This document shows positions 36,086 through 48,291 of a stretch of DNA of 64,000 nucleotides, piece by piece. Below the pieces are notes generated by a model, which was given only the letters and a program-made list of their open reading frames with translations, did not search any database and was not told the origin of the DNA. The DNA comes from Cryptomeria japonica (Eukaryota > Streptophyta > Pinopsida > Cupressales > Cupressaceae). The stretch spans positions 670,432,852-670,496,851 of the forward strand of contig NC_081412.1 of assembly GCF_030272615.1 (NCBI RefSeq), read 5' to 3'. The translations under genes and the position numbers were made by a program. Each line of letters opens with the position of its first letter. The first letter of the stretch is position 1.

Positions 36086-36569
36086 CGTGAAAGCGCATAA
36101 CGCGCCTTGCTAGTTGAAGAAAATTTTTATTAGTTGTGTGAATCATATGAATCCAATGTCTTCGTAGGATAGCATGATATGGAAATGTTTAAGTGTACAA
36201 AAGTGTCCATAGACTATTGTGCAGAAACTTAGATTCTAGAATAACATGGAATATGTGGTAGATGAACTTAGTTATTAGAAAGCACTAAAAAATTAAGGCA
36301 TAAGTTGATAAAAATTGAAATAATTTATAGACGTCTCTATTAGTCTGACAGATTTGCATGTCTATTTTGAAATCATAGGTATCTCAATTTCAAATATGGA
36401 GGCCAACTTTTCTTTAGAAACAAGCAAAACATAGGTCACATTTTGTAGATGAATAAGCGATGATAGGTTGATGAACCTGTTTATATATGAAGACACCACA
36501 TTCATTTCCGTGGTGAAGTTGGTCCTATGACCTGAGTAAATAGATGGTGGATAGAAGTAGAGAATGAAT
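36086..36569. other. Intergenic DNA, no gene seen
   Basis: AT-rich sequence with a minus-strand ORF (36,362-36,706) that is antisense to a better plus-strand frame from 36,570 and has no recognisable domain. Confidence 0.4.
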
Positions 36570-37160
36570 GCGGATAAAGTTTCTATGTTTATGGCATGGT
36601 GTCTGGAGCTCCGACCTGTTCTGAAAGTCAGAGAAATCGTGAACAAGTGTGTCAAGAAGGAATGGCTAGGCGGAATGGAAGCTTTATTAGGTTTGGCATG
36701 AGACATGGACGGCTTTGAAAGTGTGGACGGAGCGTGGATTCATGTGAGTGAATTCACTCCTCCCTTGCGATCGTTCTTGCTCTGGAGTGCCACATTCAAT
36801 AAAGAGGCCATAAGGAGTGTAGCACAGGTTGGAATGTATGGCATTGTGCAGTACCTTGAGACGGTCGATGTCTGGGAACCATGTGTGGAGATAGCAAAAT
36901 GGGGACCTTGGTTGGAATATAAAGCACTTGTGCAACGAACGGTTCTTGCATGCACAAAATGACAGGGTCAACCTTGTGGAAGAACAACTAAGAAGGGTTG
37001 TGTGCTGCAATTCGGTGAATGCTCCAATAGCGAGACAAAAATGAACCAAGTTAGGAACATGGAAGTGCTGGATGTGGAGAGGGCACAATCACTATTCACG
37101 TGGAGTAGCAAGATGACACATACAACCTTTTTTGAATCAAGGACTGTGTTTTGTTTTTAA
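36570..37160 (+). pseudogene. Unrecognised decayed coding segment
   Basis: One frame runs ~197 codons with only two stops, both TGA (36,699 and 36,960) where CGA would be a simple ancestor. Composition is protein-like: VSMFMAWCLELRPVLKVREI, then EWLGGMEALLGLA, and FESVDGAWIHVSEFTPPLRS after the first stop. I do not recognise the family. It sits between two repeat tracts, so it may be host sequence caught between or inside MULE-like elements (inference). Confidence 0.4.
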
Positions 37161-37560
37161 GATGTTTTTGAATGTGTTATGTATGGACTGTTATGTATAC
37201 CGTCCACTGACTTCGATGGTCTAGTTGGTTAGCCATGGAGGTTTATCTTTTAGAATGTAAACATTTTTAGAATTAATATAAAATATAGCTTTACCGGACA
37301 AAAATAAAAATTGTTGACACCAACTGGTACTTTTAGCTTCTCTATTTTGAAATTGTTGTTAACATTTCATTATATATGGTGAAAAAACAAATGTTTTTGA
37401 TTGTATGTGCATGAAATTGTTCTATAACATCAAAGTCAAGCATTTCAATATATATGACTACAAATACAATTAAATTATTGTAGCACAATTGAGTTTCTAT
37501 TTTGGCTCGGTAAGAAATTGGAGGATTTCAATATATATGGTGGAAAAAAACGGATAACCT
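37161..37560. other. Intergenic DNA, nothing recognised
   Basis: AT-rich with no coding or repeat signal I can support. Confidence 0.4.
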
Positions 37561-37689
37561 TATCTTCCTCTTCTGTGCTCGACTTTGTCTCCCTCATCGG
37601 GTATCGGCATAACCCAGAACTTCTCTCATCAATGATTTGAGTTATCCTGATGACTTAGTATTTCCACTTTTCAGTATTGCCTCATTGGA

Positions 37690-38300
37690 GTAAGTTATGC
37701 TGATGATACTGCCTTTTCCATTTAGCCCATCAGGTATCAGAGTAGCGTGGGATGACATTCTCCGATGACCCTGTTGGTCACTGAGTTGTGATGGGTAAAA
37801 GGACTTGCATCTTCCCATCGTGGTCTCATGACCACCGTTGATTTTCTGTGGACTTGACCACAGTTTAAGCACTTTTTCCTCCACACTTTTTGGGCCCACC
37901 ATTCAATTGCTGATCCACAAAGAGTAAAAGGACTCACAACTCTTCATCGTGGTCTAGCGACTTCCGTCATATCAAATCCTTACTGCTCTAACTTTAAGAT
38001 CCCTTCATCACTTAACCGCCAGCGCTTGATCTCTGACTGGCCCCGCCACTAGTGTCTTATCACTGAGTCATGATGGGTATTCAATTTACAACTTCCCATT
38101 GCAATATCATGACCATCATTGGATCAAAAAAGACCTGCCCAAATTTTAAGAACCTGATGCATACATTAGAAAACTATTCTTAGACTTAGGAAAATTAAAG
38201 CGATCCAACATAAAATATGAAATCTGCCAGACTTAAGACTCAAATGGCCCCTTTTCAATGACATAAAGACCCTTTCAGTTAAGTGGAGGAAAAGGTAATG
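37690..38300 (+). repeat. Left long inverted-repeat arm
   Basis: Reverse complement of 41,055-41,720. It contains CTTCCCATCGTGGTCTCATG and GGCCCCGCCACTAGTG, which appear inverted in the right arm. Confidence 0.8.
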
Positions 38301-38404
38301 AACAAAAATATTTTCCTTAGAGACAATAAGACATGAAGGTTTTTTATCAAATGTTCTCAAAATTATTAAACCCAAAATTCATAATTCATGGATAAATTGT
38401 TGCT

Positions 38405-38550
38405 CATGCCATGGGGTCGTGGATATTCTAGCTCCAAAACTAACCTTTCATATAGCATGATAGCAACATGTTAGTAAATCCTAGCCATTTATTGCAAAAT
38501 CGATGGTTTAAGATGCATGACTAACACGCGTGTTAGTCAAAATGCTCATG
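38405..38550 (+). repeat. Solo copy of the 20-bp-palindrome repeat unit
   Basis: Runs from TATTCTAGCTCCAAAACTAA through GCAAAATCGATGGT to the exact 20-bp palindrome GACTAACACGCGTGTTAGTC at 38,519-38,538. It matches the units at 55.2-56.05 and 61.65-61.80 kb but lies inside the ~4-kb inverted-repeat element, next to its left arm. Confidence 0.8.
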
Positions 38551-39672
38551 AACCCTTGCTCAGGCCAAGAAAAATATAAATTTGTAAACAAACCTCAAAC
38601 CTGCACCAAAATTAATTACAAACACCTCCTGAGAAATAAAATAACATACACTAAACCAATATGAAAGAACAATAGCAAGTTCAATCCATTTGGTATAGAC
38701 TGCTGCTACAAAAATGACAAAATTACAAGGTAAAATCTGGAAATTATCTTCAAAATCTATTCAAACTTGCTCACAAATGTTCCAATCTGTGTAGAATCAT
38801 TCTTAAATAATTTTATATTCCATTTTGGTCATAACCAACTCTTCATCGGTTGTGTAACCACTGGTTTGCTAAAAAATGCAAAGTTTCTCAAAATGTTGCA
38901 AAAAGTTGTTAAGCAATAATGACAACTTTTGCTCAAATGTGCATTTTTGCCTTTTATGCATTTTTACTTATATTGAACCTCCTAGCATGACTTCCTAACA
39001 TTAAAATGATATGCCTAAATTCCTAATGAGGCTTTAAAAGTCATTTTAGATCATAATGCAAATTTATGCCATTTTAGGCTTACAAGGGCTCATAGGCCAG
39101 ATTTGAGAAAAGTAACAACCTAGGGGACAATCATCCTTCAAATGACTATCAAACACACATGTCGAGCTCTGAGTATTCCATTATTCAAAAACCTAATCCA
39201 AAATATAGATCATCACCTCAAAATATGGAAAATGCATAAAAAATGGTAAATAGTTTCCTAACACCTCACTTGGTATGATGAATCTCCTTAGCATGGTCTT
39301 AATTTCCCTATCTCTTCCATTTGGTGGAACAAGCTATTTTAGTATAAGGAATGCCCTTTATGTTGATGAATGTGGACCGAGCATGGGAGCTTCATTTTAG
39401 CTAGACATAGGCCATGCCTTAGTGGAAGGACAAACCGTAGACCTCTATGTTTTTTTGTGCACTTTGGCAGATTGGTATCGGGCCGATAAGATAAAGTACA
39501 TAGGAGCAGGGAACTTGATAAGTTCTCATAATAGTAAAGATATGTTGTTCAAATAAACCTTGATTGGAATTTGGGCCTCTTCAGGTCTCTAGACTTCTCT
39601 AGAAAGTCTAAAACTTTATATAAGGAATGGTTCAAATTGCAGTCTTAAGCTTAGAAGTCTCAATCTGAACCG
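38551..39672. other. Interior of the inverted-repeat element, no gene seen
   Basis: AT-rich up to ~39,250, then a slightly richer stretch without a sustained frame before the coding-like segment at 39,673. Confidence 0.4.
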
Positions 39673-40259
39673 ATGGTGCATCATTTTGGTCTCAGTTGCC
39701 TATGTAGAGAGGAATCAATCCAGGCCCAATGCAGCCAGCTATTTCAAGAAAATGATGTGCTTTGGAATGTTGTATGGTGGGTGGCTAATAGTATATTAGG
39801 TGCTAATAGAAACTGGTGTGATGGGTTTGTTTATGAGGTTGTTATTTGCCCTATGGTTGACATATTCGATTCAAAGGAAGTGACCATATAGAGGATCGAT
39901 GACTTTGTCTTCCCGTCTGATGGGCAGGCCCTGGGAAATTCCATTCTAGAGTTGGATTCTGATTGTTGGGTAAGAACCCTCGGCATCTATTTTCACCACA
40001 CCAACTACATCTCCTCTGAATCAGAGGAGTCAGACAGTGAAGATGAGGAAATTGCCCAAAACAAGGCAGCACGGGAGAGGAGAAAGAACTTTATCTAGGA
40101 GGCATGGGAGGTGTTTAGGGTAGGGGTGAGGAATGAGAATCTAGATCCCTTCCACAGACTACTCAACTCTGATAATAACTGGCTCTCGACACCAGCCACT
40201 GTCAAAGTAATGGAGATTAGAGAGAACATGGTTGTCATACTCCAATATATTGGGAATTA
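39673..40259 (+). pseudogene. Unrecognised decayed coding segment inside the inverted-repeat element
   Basis: A single frame of ~195 codons has two internal TAG stops (39,889 and ~40,096) and a terminal TAG at 40,257. The first part is tryptophan- and cysteine-containing (LCREESIQAQC, LWNVVWWVANSIL). The second has an acidic serine patch (SSESEESDSEDEEIAQNK) and ends VMEIRENMVVILQYIGN. I recognise no domain. It may be captured host coding sequence or a relic of the element's own gene. Confidence 0.4.
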
Positions 40260-41054
40260 GTTTTGTTGTTTATCTACAATTTCCTGTTTTGCATATGTCA
40301 CTCACTAGACTTCTATGACCCTATTGCAGACAATAGGAAGAATTTTGTAAAATTAGTAGTAGCACTATTTTAGGTACTTACCCACTATGTTATAAAACAT
40401 CTTGTTATGGTAAATAGGAAAAAGTGTCAGCTGACACTATGTTAGAAATAGCTCACCATTGTAGGTGCATGGAGCGCCTTCAATGGTCATTTCGTAGCCA
40501 ATATTTTTAAGTTTAAAGATGTCATTTTCATCTACATGTACTGATGATGGATGGTGGACATTACAATTTGTAAAGAACCAATGGTTCTTACACACTACTG
40601 CCAATTTTTTAACACAATATTTGTTAAGTATTGATGTAGTCAAATACAAATTTTCTATCACATGAAGTATTGATCTGTAGTTGTTAGTTTTTCCTTTTTT
40701 GTAGTTTAATATTGCTTCAATCTCTTTGTTAGCTTCAAATTGTTATGCAAAATCATTGTACCAACTCATCATATATGGATTTGATGGATTACAAGCATTT
40801 ACTGAATTGAAATCCTCCTATGATTTGTCTCGTGCGAACACCAATCTACTTGTTCTTTGCATTTAATAATGACGGGTTTAGGGTTTTGTAGTCAAATTTC
40901 ACAATGGCTAATCGGCATAAAGTTTACAATAATTCAATTATTTGGCACCACCCGTCCTTCAGTCGGCATAGGTCTTACTGATCACTTCACCTCTTGGCTA
41001 GGTTCTGATTGGTCCGTTATGATTTCACCTTTAAATCACTTCTATTTACTCGTT
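40260..41054. other. Interior of the inverted-repeat element, no gene seen
   Basis: AT-rich. The short ORFs have no recognisable content. TCGGCATA words at about 40,911 and 40,963 tie the inner edge of the right arm to the ATCGGCATA repeat family. Confidence 0.4.
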
Positions 41055-41755
41055 TATTTTTTCACTTAAGTGGAAGGGTCACCGTGTCATTGAAAGGGGC
41101 CATTTTGAGTTCTAGGTTTGGGCGGGTTTTAATTAAATTTGAAATGTTTCATATTTTCCTAAAGTCCTAAGTATTTTCCTTTATGTATGCATCGGGTTCT
41201 TAACGGTCAGATATGTTTCCTTTGATCTAACAGTTGTTGTGACACGGCAATGGGAAGTTGCATGTTCAATATTAATCGTGACCTAGTGATAAGCCACTAG
41301 TGGTGGGGCCGGTCCAATAGTTAATCCATACAATTAGTGGAGACAGCTAGCGGTGTCCGTTTACTGGTGATGGCTAAGTAATGAAGGACCTTAAGGATTG
41401 AATGGTTAGATCATGATCTAACGATTGTCGCTAGACCGCTATGAAGAGATTCTCGTCCTTTACTCTTTGCGGACTAGTGAGTGAATGGTGGGTCTGGCCA
41501 ATGTGACAAAGTCCAAAGGAAATCAATGGCTGTCGCTAGACTGCAATGGGAAGATGCTTGACCTTTACCCATCACGGATCGGTGACAAACAAAGGTGAGT
41601 GACGAAATGATGGGCCCACTTTGAAGGATAAAGTGATTAAAGGGAGTGTTGAATCCACATGATCTAATGGTTTTTGGTAGACCGCGATAGGAAGATGCTT
41701 GACCTTTACTCATTGTGGATCAGCGACTGAAGGGAAAAATACTCAAAAGAAGCCC
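41055..41755 (-). repeat. Right long inverted-repeat arm with internal ~110-145-bp units
   Basis: Inverted match to 37,690-38,300. Within it, a unit of the form CTAGACCGC-AT-GGAAGATGCTTGACCTTTAC followed by a GGATCGGTGA-like word recurs at about 41,425, 41,535 and 41,677, so the arm itself grew by internal duplication. Confidence 0.75.
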
Positions 41756-42071
41756 TTTTGGTCCGTTCGAGCTGAAATTTGAAATTTAAAATAATTAATT
41801 GCAGAAGTGTGTGGCCCTATTGATTATAATTAATGCTCAGTTGTCTCTAAGGTGCCTCCATAAGACATTTTTTTGAAACTCAAATTGCAAAAATCTTTGA
41901 AGAGGATTAGCAGAGACTAGGTGTATGGTTTTTGTGATTTCTCAGGCGACAAGTAAGTCTTTTTGTGTCTGTGATTTGAAATACCTATTTGTGTGACATT
42001 GTTTGGTGCTAGAGATTTAGAAGGGGTTATTTGAATAAAAATTGAAGTGATGATAGCTTTAGATTGATAAG

Positions 42072-43733
42072 ATGGCACCACGAAGAGAATTTAAGGGAAA
42101 GATAGATTACCAAGAGAGGGCTATTTGTGATGACTTTCTCAAACAATTCATTCAATCCACAAATAGTGCAACCAAGATAAAGGAACTTATGCCCAAATAT
42201 CCCCACCTGTGGATTGGTGATAGTTTATATGACAAAGGATGTTGGTTGAGAGATCCCTAGATAGGCATGATAGGTTTCGGTCTATTCAGGGTAGGGTTTG
42301 GCCAATGGAATACACCTGGTCCTATAAATAATATATGGGAATTAGATGTTGGGAAACTTGTGGTCCCTAGAGTTTTCATGGACATTGATTTGTTGACCAA
42401 AATTGCAAAAAGTTATGACCCTATCACTATGACTGTGAGGAATGTAAACACAGCCCCCCTAATTGAAATCACTGTCGATGAACCACAAGGGTATTCTGGC
42501 TGAATGAAGCCTCAAGTTATTTAGAACCCATTGATTTTGAAATTCTCAAGAAGGTATATGATTCCTAGAAGGATCGTCTTAGGAATGGGCCATGGAAGGA
42601 ATTTTTTTGCAAAGATAGGAGGGTTATCATTGGTAGGCCCTAGCACAATGGAGCCTTTCCCTATGAATTTATTCACTTTAAGGGCTAAGGGTGTATATTG
42701 GTCTCTATGTCAAATTTTTGGAGAAGATGTAGAGAATGCCATGCCAACTCATTATATGCTTATGATGGCACAAATTTTGAACCTGTCCTTAGCAATAGCA
42801 TATGATTTTGCACCTTATCTTGCAGATGTCATTCATGAGGGTTTAATTGGGATAAATAATGCTAAAGTGGATAGACTTTTTGGCTGGTATTCCATGTTGA
42901 TGCATATGTTCTTGTTTAAAGGCGTGGAATATTTTGGAAAAGATATGGACCTACGAAGAGAAAGGGATGGTGAAGACATGCCAATTCATTTATGGAGTAC
43001 AAATCTGTCTTGGGACAGAGAAGATGCTAGCTATCTAAAATTTGATAGTTGCTTTGCATCTAAGATTAGAATTCTTCTGTGTCAAGAGAACCTAGGATCC
43101 TAAAGGCTCTCCTTGAATTCATCAGACCTAAGGAGTTTGTAGAGAGCATCAAGATTGTGCACAATTGGGGTGACATAATCTTATATCTCGTTTCCATCAT
43201 TTTCAAAGTATATGGTTTCAAGGGAACACCATATTTTCTCCCCTATCAAGTCCCTTTGAAGATTGGTATTGCTGAGATTATGAGGCAAATTGGAGGACTA
43301 CAAGAAGCAGAGCTGACGAATAAAGGAAAAGGGACAATCTTCCCAACAATCACCATGGCACTTCAATTTGCAGTCACCAAAGGTGGTTGGCTACATTTAG
43401 GGAAGTTCCTTCAACCATACAGATTGTCAATGGTACTGGCTAGGTTTGCTGATACTGAAGACTTCTTCAATGGTATGTTTAGGAAGAAAGTCAGGTGCGG
43501 GGGAAAAATTCATCGATTTGAATTCCCTAAAGATCTGATAAGAAATGAATTTAATTTGGATAAGCATGAAGTAAAAGAGAAAAAATGGTTGGCATACAAG
43601 AAGACCCTTGATTTTGTCCAATTTTTGGAGAAGAATTATGATCCTTTGAAAGTCTTTGACCCATTTGAGGAGAGGATCAATTATTTGATAGGATACTTTT
43701 AAGATGCAATTCAGACTCTGAATGAGAAGAAGG
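42072..43733 (+). pseudogene. Gene A, 5' part: unknown protein family, interrupted by copia B
   Basis: The ATG at 42,072 begins MAPRREFKGKIDYQERAICD. One frame covers 42,072-43,103 with stops only at 42,258 (TAG), 42,501 (TGA) and ~42,522 (TAG). A frameshift near 43,085 moves to the frame that runs to 43,700 (TAA) and on to the insertion point. Composition is globular and mixed-charge, with WSLCQIFGEDVENAMPTHYM, IKIVHNWGDIILYLVS, VYGFKGTPYFLPYQVPLKIG and EFPKDLIRNEFNLDKHEVKE. The WGD...YGF-G-PY-LP segment recurs in gene B. I do not recognise the family. Total length with the 3' part is ~1,200 codons. Confidence 0.65.
43729..43733. repeat. Copia B target-site duplication, left copy (GAAGG)
   Basis: GAAGG directly left of the LTR, repeated at 48,600-48,604. 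Confidence 0.92.
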
Positions 43734-44167
43734 TGTTGAAATGTGGCGACTGATCAGCAAAGTACTATACACTCAACACGTATCCTTGCTGGGGTCCAGG
43801 GCCGGGCTGGGCCCCGAGCAGGGGTTCGGGGGCGAGAGCCTCTGAGAAATATTTTTTTGGGTATTTTTTTTTTGTTGATGAAAATAAACATTGTAATAAA
43901 ACCCTAAAAAGGCCAACTTTGTTTTTGCCCTAAAAACGCATGTTATAAGCGGCTGGGATGCTTAAGGAATTGTAAGGTTGATGTACTATTTTTGCTAGAT
44001 AATAAGAAAGATTGGACGGCTATGTATGGTGGACATAACCCATTCTGGGTGAACCACGTTAAATATTTGTGTTATTTGTGTCTTGTTTTATTTCTTTATC
44101 TTTTGTATTTAAATCTGCATATAATTGTTAGTTCAAATTTTCTTCGGATCTGCTTGAAACCCTAACA
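43734..44167 (+). repeat. Copia B 5' LTR with GC-rich segment absent from the 3' LTR
   Basis: 434 bp against 308 bp for the 3' LTR. The extra ~125 bases (about 43,777-43,905) begin with a GC-rich block (GGGGTCCAGGGCCGGGCTGG) and continue into a T-rich stretch. Outside this block the two LTRs match closely. Confidence 0.92.
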
Positions 44168-44227
44168 ATTGGTATCAGAGCGAGGTTTTTTGTGAATTGG
44201 CAGGACTTTCAGATTTGAGTGGGAGCA

Positions 44228-45080
44228 ATGGAAGATTCCAAATTCAAGGTCGAAAAGTTTAACGACTAGAATTATCAGTTATAGAAAATGCAGATGGAGG
44301 ATTACTTGTATCAAAAGGATTTGTGGCGGCCATTGGAAGGAAAGGAAAAGAAAGCGACCACAATGTCAGATGAAGAGTGTGACATTTTAGATAGAAAGGC
44401 ACTGAGATCCATTCGATTGTGCCTTGCACTTTCTGTAGCATTCAATATAACAGAAGCAAAAATGACTATAGATTTGATGGCGACATTGGCTAAATTGTAT
44501 GAGAAACCCTCAGCTTCAAATAAGGTATTTCTTATGAAGCATTTGTTTAATTTGAAAATGAGTGAGGAGGATCTGTAGCGGAGCACTTAAATGAATTTAA
44601 TACAATTACCAGTCAATTGTCTTCGGTAAAAATTACCTTTGTAGAAGAGGTTAGGACTCTCTTGATTTTATGTTCTTTGCCAGAAAGCTAGAATAGCTTG
44701 GTTATGGCTGTAAGTAACTCTGTCTTTGGTAAAAATACTTTGGTATTTGATGATATTGTTGGTGTTATCCTAAGCGAGGAAATGTGAAAGAAAAGCATAG
44801 GTGAGACTCCAACATCATCAAGTAGTGTTTTGAATGTGGAGAACAGAGGAAGATCAAAGGAAAGAGGAAAAGGCCCTTGGAATGAGAAGTCACGAGGGAA
44901 GTCAAAGAAAGGATGCTCTCAATCTAGAGGAAAGAAAGATTGCTAGTACTATGGAAAGCCTGGTCATCTAAAGAAAGACTATTGGTTTCAGAAAAACAAA
45001 GAAGGAGACAAAAATGAAAATGATAGTAAGGAAGCTAATATTGCAAGTAATACTTTACAAGATGCTTTAATCTTATGTTT
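44228..45080 (+). pseudogene. Copia B gag, broken
   Basis: The ATG at 44,228 opens MEDSKFKVEKFND, and two TAG codons replace expected tryptophans before a long open stretch (MQMEDYLYQKDLWRPLEGKE). A frameshift at ~44,572 breaks MSEE from SVAEHLNEFN. The C-terminus has a basic RGRSKERGKGPW linker and a zinc knuckle (~44,937-44,985) in which cysteine and tryptophan codons have turned into TAT and TAG, so metal binding is lost. Confidence 0.88.
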
Positions 45081-46220
45081 GGATAATGTTAATGATTCCT
45101 AGGTAATAGATTCTGGGGCTTCATTTCATGCTACACCCCATAGAAAATATTTTCTAGATTATGTTCAAGGTGATTTTGGACAGGTATATTTGGGTGATGA
45201 TGAGCCCTGTCAAATTGTTGGAAAAGGAAAGATAAAGATCAAGTTACAGAATGGAAATGACTAGTTTCTGTAGGAGGTAAGACATGCTCGTAATTTAAGA
45301 AGAAATTTAATTTCTGCAGGGCAACTAGGTAGTGAAGGTTGCATAGTTACCTTCTCAGATAGTATCTGGAAGGTCAGTAAAGGATCATTAGTAGCAGCTA
45401 AAGGTGCGAAGGTAGGCACATTATATCTATGTACTGGTAACACTTACTCTACCCTAGCTGCTACAGATAAAGTTACTGCAGGGACAACAACAATAGATGT
45501 TGCAAGAACAAATTTGATAATGTGGCACCATAGGCTTGGGCACATGAGTGAGAAAGGGATGAAAATACTTCACTCCAAAAATCTATTGCCAGGACTAAAG
45601 AAGATTGATTTAGAGTTCTGTGAAAACTGTGTTTATGGTAAATAGAAAAGAGTCAGATTTCTCAAGATTGGGAAAGAGAAGAAGAGTGATAAGTTAGAGC
45701 TTATGCGTTCAAATGTATGGGGACCAGCTCAGGTATCATCTCTTGGTGGCTTTTGTTATTATGTTATTTTTATTGATGACTCAACCAGAAAAACATGGGT
45801 ATATTTCCTAAAACAAAAATTAGATGTTTTTGAAACTTTTAAGAAATGGAAAGCTTTGGTTGAGAACGAGACAGGAAAAAAGTTGAAGTGTCTCAGATCG
45901 GATAATGGAGGTGAGTATTGCAACAAAGAGTTTAAAGATTATTGCTCCTTAAATGGGATTCAAAAGCAAAAGACAGTTCCAGGAACTCCACAGGAAAATG
46001 GTGTATCAGAGAGAATGAATAAGACTATCATGGAACGCGTGAGGAGCATGAGATTGCATGCTGGATTGCCCTTACATTTTTGGGCAGATGTTGTACATAC
46101 TGTTGTCTATTTGATAAATAGAGGACCTTCAACCCCTTTGGATGGTGGTATTCCAGAGGAGGCATGGACTGGTAAAAAGGTAAATTATTCTTTTCTGAAA
46201 AACCTTTGGTTGTGAAGCTT
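45081..46220 (+). pseudogene. Copia B protease and integrase, broken
   Basis: VIDSGASFHATP (about 45,104-45,139) is an intact protease active site. The pre-integrase zinc region reads WHHRLGHMSEKGMKIL then FCENCVYGK. The integrase core frame 45,703-46,215 is open. Its first catalytic position reads RSNVWGPA where DVWGP is usual (D to N). FIDDSTRKTWVYFLKQ and PQENGVSERMN keep the second D and the E. Stops occur at 45,100, 45,262, 45,271 and 45,643, and the frame slips near 46,190. Confidence 0.9.
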
Positions 46221-48110
46221 TTGTCCATATTGATAAAGAAAATAGAACCAAGCTTGATGCTAAATCTTAGAAATGTACCTTCATTGGATATGGGATAGAT
46301 GAATATGGCTATCGGTTATGGGATTTTGAAAATAAGAAAATAATTAAAAGTAGAGATGTTATATTCAATGAGAAGGTTATGTATAAAGAAAAAATGCAGG
46401 AAAAGAAGCATGAACAAGAGAAACAAGAATATGTGGTGTTGGATAAGATTCCTGAAAATGAAATGCCACAGGTACCTAATGCTCAACAACAACAAATTGT
46501 CCCACAAACTCCTGCAAGTGTTAGATGTTCTACAAGGTCAAGTAGACCCCCTAAAAGATTTTCTTCGTCTTTGTATTCTATTTTATTAACTGATTCTGGT
46601 GAACCAAAAGAATATGAAGAAGCAATGCAAGTGGATGTCAAACAATAATGGTAGCTAGGCATGAAAGAGGAGATGGACTCCTTGATGAAAAATAGGACTT
46701 GGGACTTAGTCCCTTTACCTGCAGAAAAAAGAACATTGCCTAACAAATGGGTTTATAGGCCGAAGGAGGACGAAGGAGGTCAGAAAAGACATAAGGCTAG
46801 ACTTGTGGTAAAAGGTTTTGCATAGAAAAAGGGTATAAATTATGATGAAATATTTTCTCCAGTTGTAAAAATGACTTCAATTAGAACTGTACTTAGTCTT
46901 GTGGCTGCAGATGATTTACATCTTGAATAATTAGATGTCAAAACAACTTTTCTCCATGGAGATTTGGAGGAGGAAATTTACATGTTGCAACCACAGGGAT
47001 ATGAGGTCAAAGGTAAGGAGAACTTGGTGTGCAGGTTGAAAAAAAGTCTGTACGGCCTAAAGCAAGCACCCTGACAATGGTATTTAAAATTTGATAGTTT
47101 CATGACTAAACACGGTTATCATAGATGTCATTATGATCATTGTGTATATTTTAAGAGATTGGATAATGGCAGTTATATTATCCTGTTGCTTTATGTTGAT
47201 GACATACTTGTTGTTGGGTCTAACATGCAACATATAAATGATCTTAAACAGAAATTAGCCAGGTCATTTGCTATGAAGGATTTGGGTGCAGCTAAGCAAA
47301 TTATCGGTATGACGATTACACGGGACAGGAAAAATAGAACCTTGAATTTATCCCAAAGTGAGTATATAAAGAAGGTGTTGGAAAAAATTTAACATGCAGG
47401 ATGCAAAAGCAGTTAGTACACCTTTGGCTAGTCATTTCAAATTGACTAAGGAGATGTGCCCAAAGGCATGGGAAGAGGTTAATAAAATATCTAACATCCT
47501 GTATTCATCAGCTGTTGGTAGTCCGATGTATGCAATGGTATGCACAAGGCCAGATATTGCACATGCAGTGGGAGTTGTGAGCAGGTTTATGAGTAATCCA
47601 GGTATGGAACATTGGAATGTTGTGAAATGGATCCTTCGGTATTTGAAAGGAACCACTACGAAGGCATTATGTTTCAAAGGATCTAATGCTGCTCTGAGTG
47701 GATTTGTTGACTCTGATATGGTAGGTGATATTGATTCATGAAGGAGTACCATAGGGTATGTTTTTACTATAGAGGGAACTGTACTCAGTTGGATTTATAG
47801 GCTGCAAAAGGTTGTTGCACTTTTAACCACTGAAGCTGAGTATGTTGCTGCTACTGAAGCCAGCAAGGAGATGATTTGGTTACAATGTTTTCTGGAGGAA
47901 TTGGGTTAGACATAGGAGGATCGCCCATTGTATACTGATAGCCAGAGTGCCATTCATCTCACGAAGAACTCTGATTTTCATTCAAGGACAAAGCACATTC
48001 AACTCAGGTACCACTTCATCTGGACTGTTTTGGAGGAGGGTCAGTTACGGCTTGAGAAGATTCACACAAGTGAGAATCCTGTCGATATGTTCACGAAGGT
48101 AGTTCCATAG
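46221..48110 (+). pseudogene. Copia B reverse transcriptase and RNase H, broken
   Basis: The reverse transcriptase starts after a variable linker (46,379-46,648). WVYRPKEDEGGQKRHKARLV-like sequence (~46,748 onward) is followed by [18 protein letters not shown] (~46,933), LYGLKQAP (~47,050) and an intact LLYVDDILVVGS (~47,190-47,222). RNase H shows LSGFVDSDMVGDIDS, TTEAEYVAATEASKE, YTDSQSAIHLTKN and HSRTKHIQLRYHFI, ending at 48,108. Stops fall at CAG, CAA, CGA or TGG-type positions (46,823, 46,928, 47,073 and others), plus a frameshift near 47,392. Confidence 0.92.
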
Positions 48111-48291
48111 GAGAAACTAATTTCTTCATCAGTTTCTGTTGGTCTTCTTGATTGATAATTGTGGAATTTATACCAGTCCAGTCCTAGTGTTTTATCCAGC
48201 GGATGTTGCATGTACAGTGGTGTCGTGTAGTATTAGTCTCCAAGTAGGAGATTGTTCGGTGTGGAGCCTAATCAGTCTCCAAGTGGGAGAT

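Larger units (their letters stand above)
37561..41755. mobile_element. ~4-kb element with long terminal inverted repeats
   Basis: The left arm (about 37,690-38,300) is the reverse complement of the right arm (about 41,055-41,720) over ~650 bases with moderate divergence. The shared landmarks in order are AAGTGGAAGGGTC, GTCATTGAAAGGGGCCATTT, TATGCATCGGGTTCTTAA, GCAATGGGAAGTTG, CACTAGTGGTGGGGCCGGTC, GGGAAGATGCTTGACCTTTA. CATCGGGTATCGGCATAAC-type words flank the left arm, and further TCGGCATA words lie just inside the right arm near 40,911 and 40,963. Long arms and no visible DDE transposase suggest a non-autonomous MULE-like or foldback element. I could not fix the exact termini or a target duplication. 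Confidence 0.7.

Noticed and set aside
36687-37088. 133-codon minus-strand ORF
   Set aside because: It is antisense to a more protein-like + frame with decay-type stops, and has a shadow-like composition.
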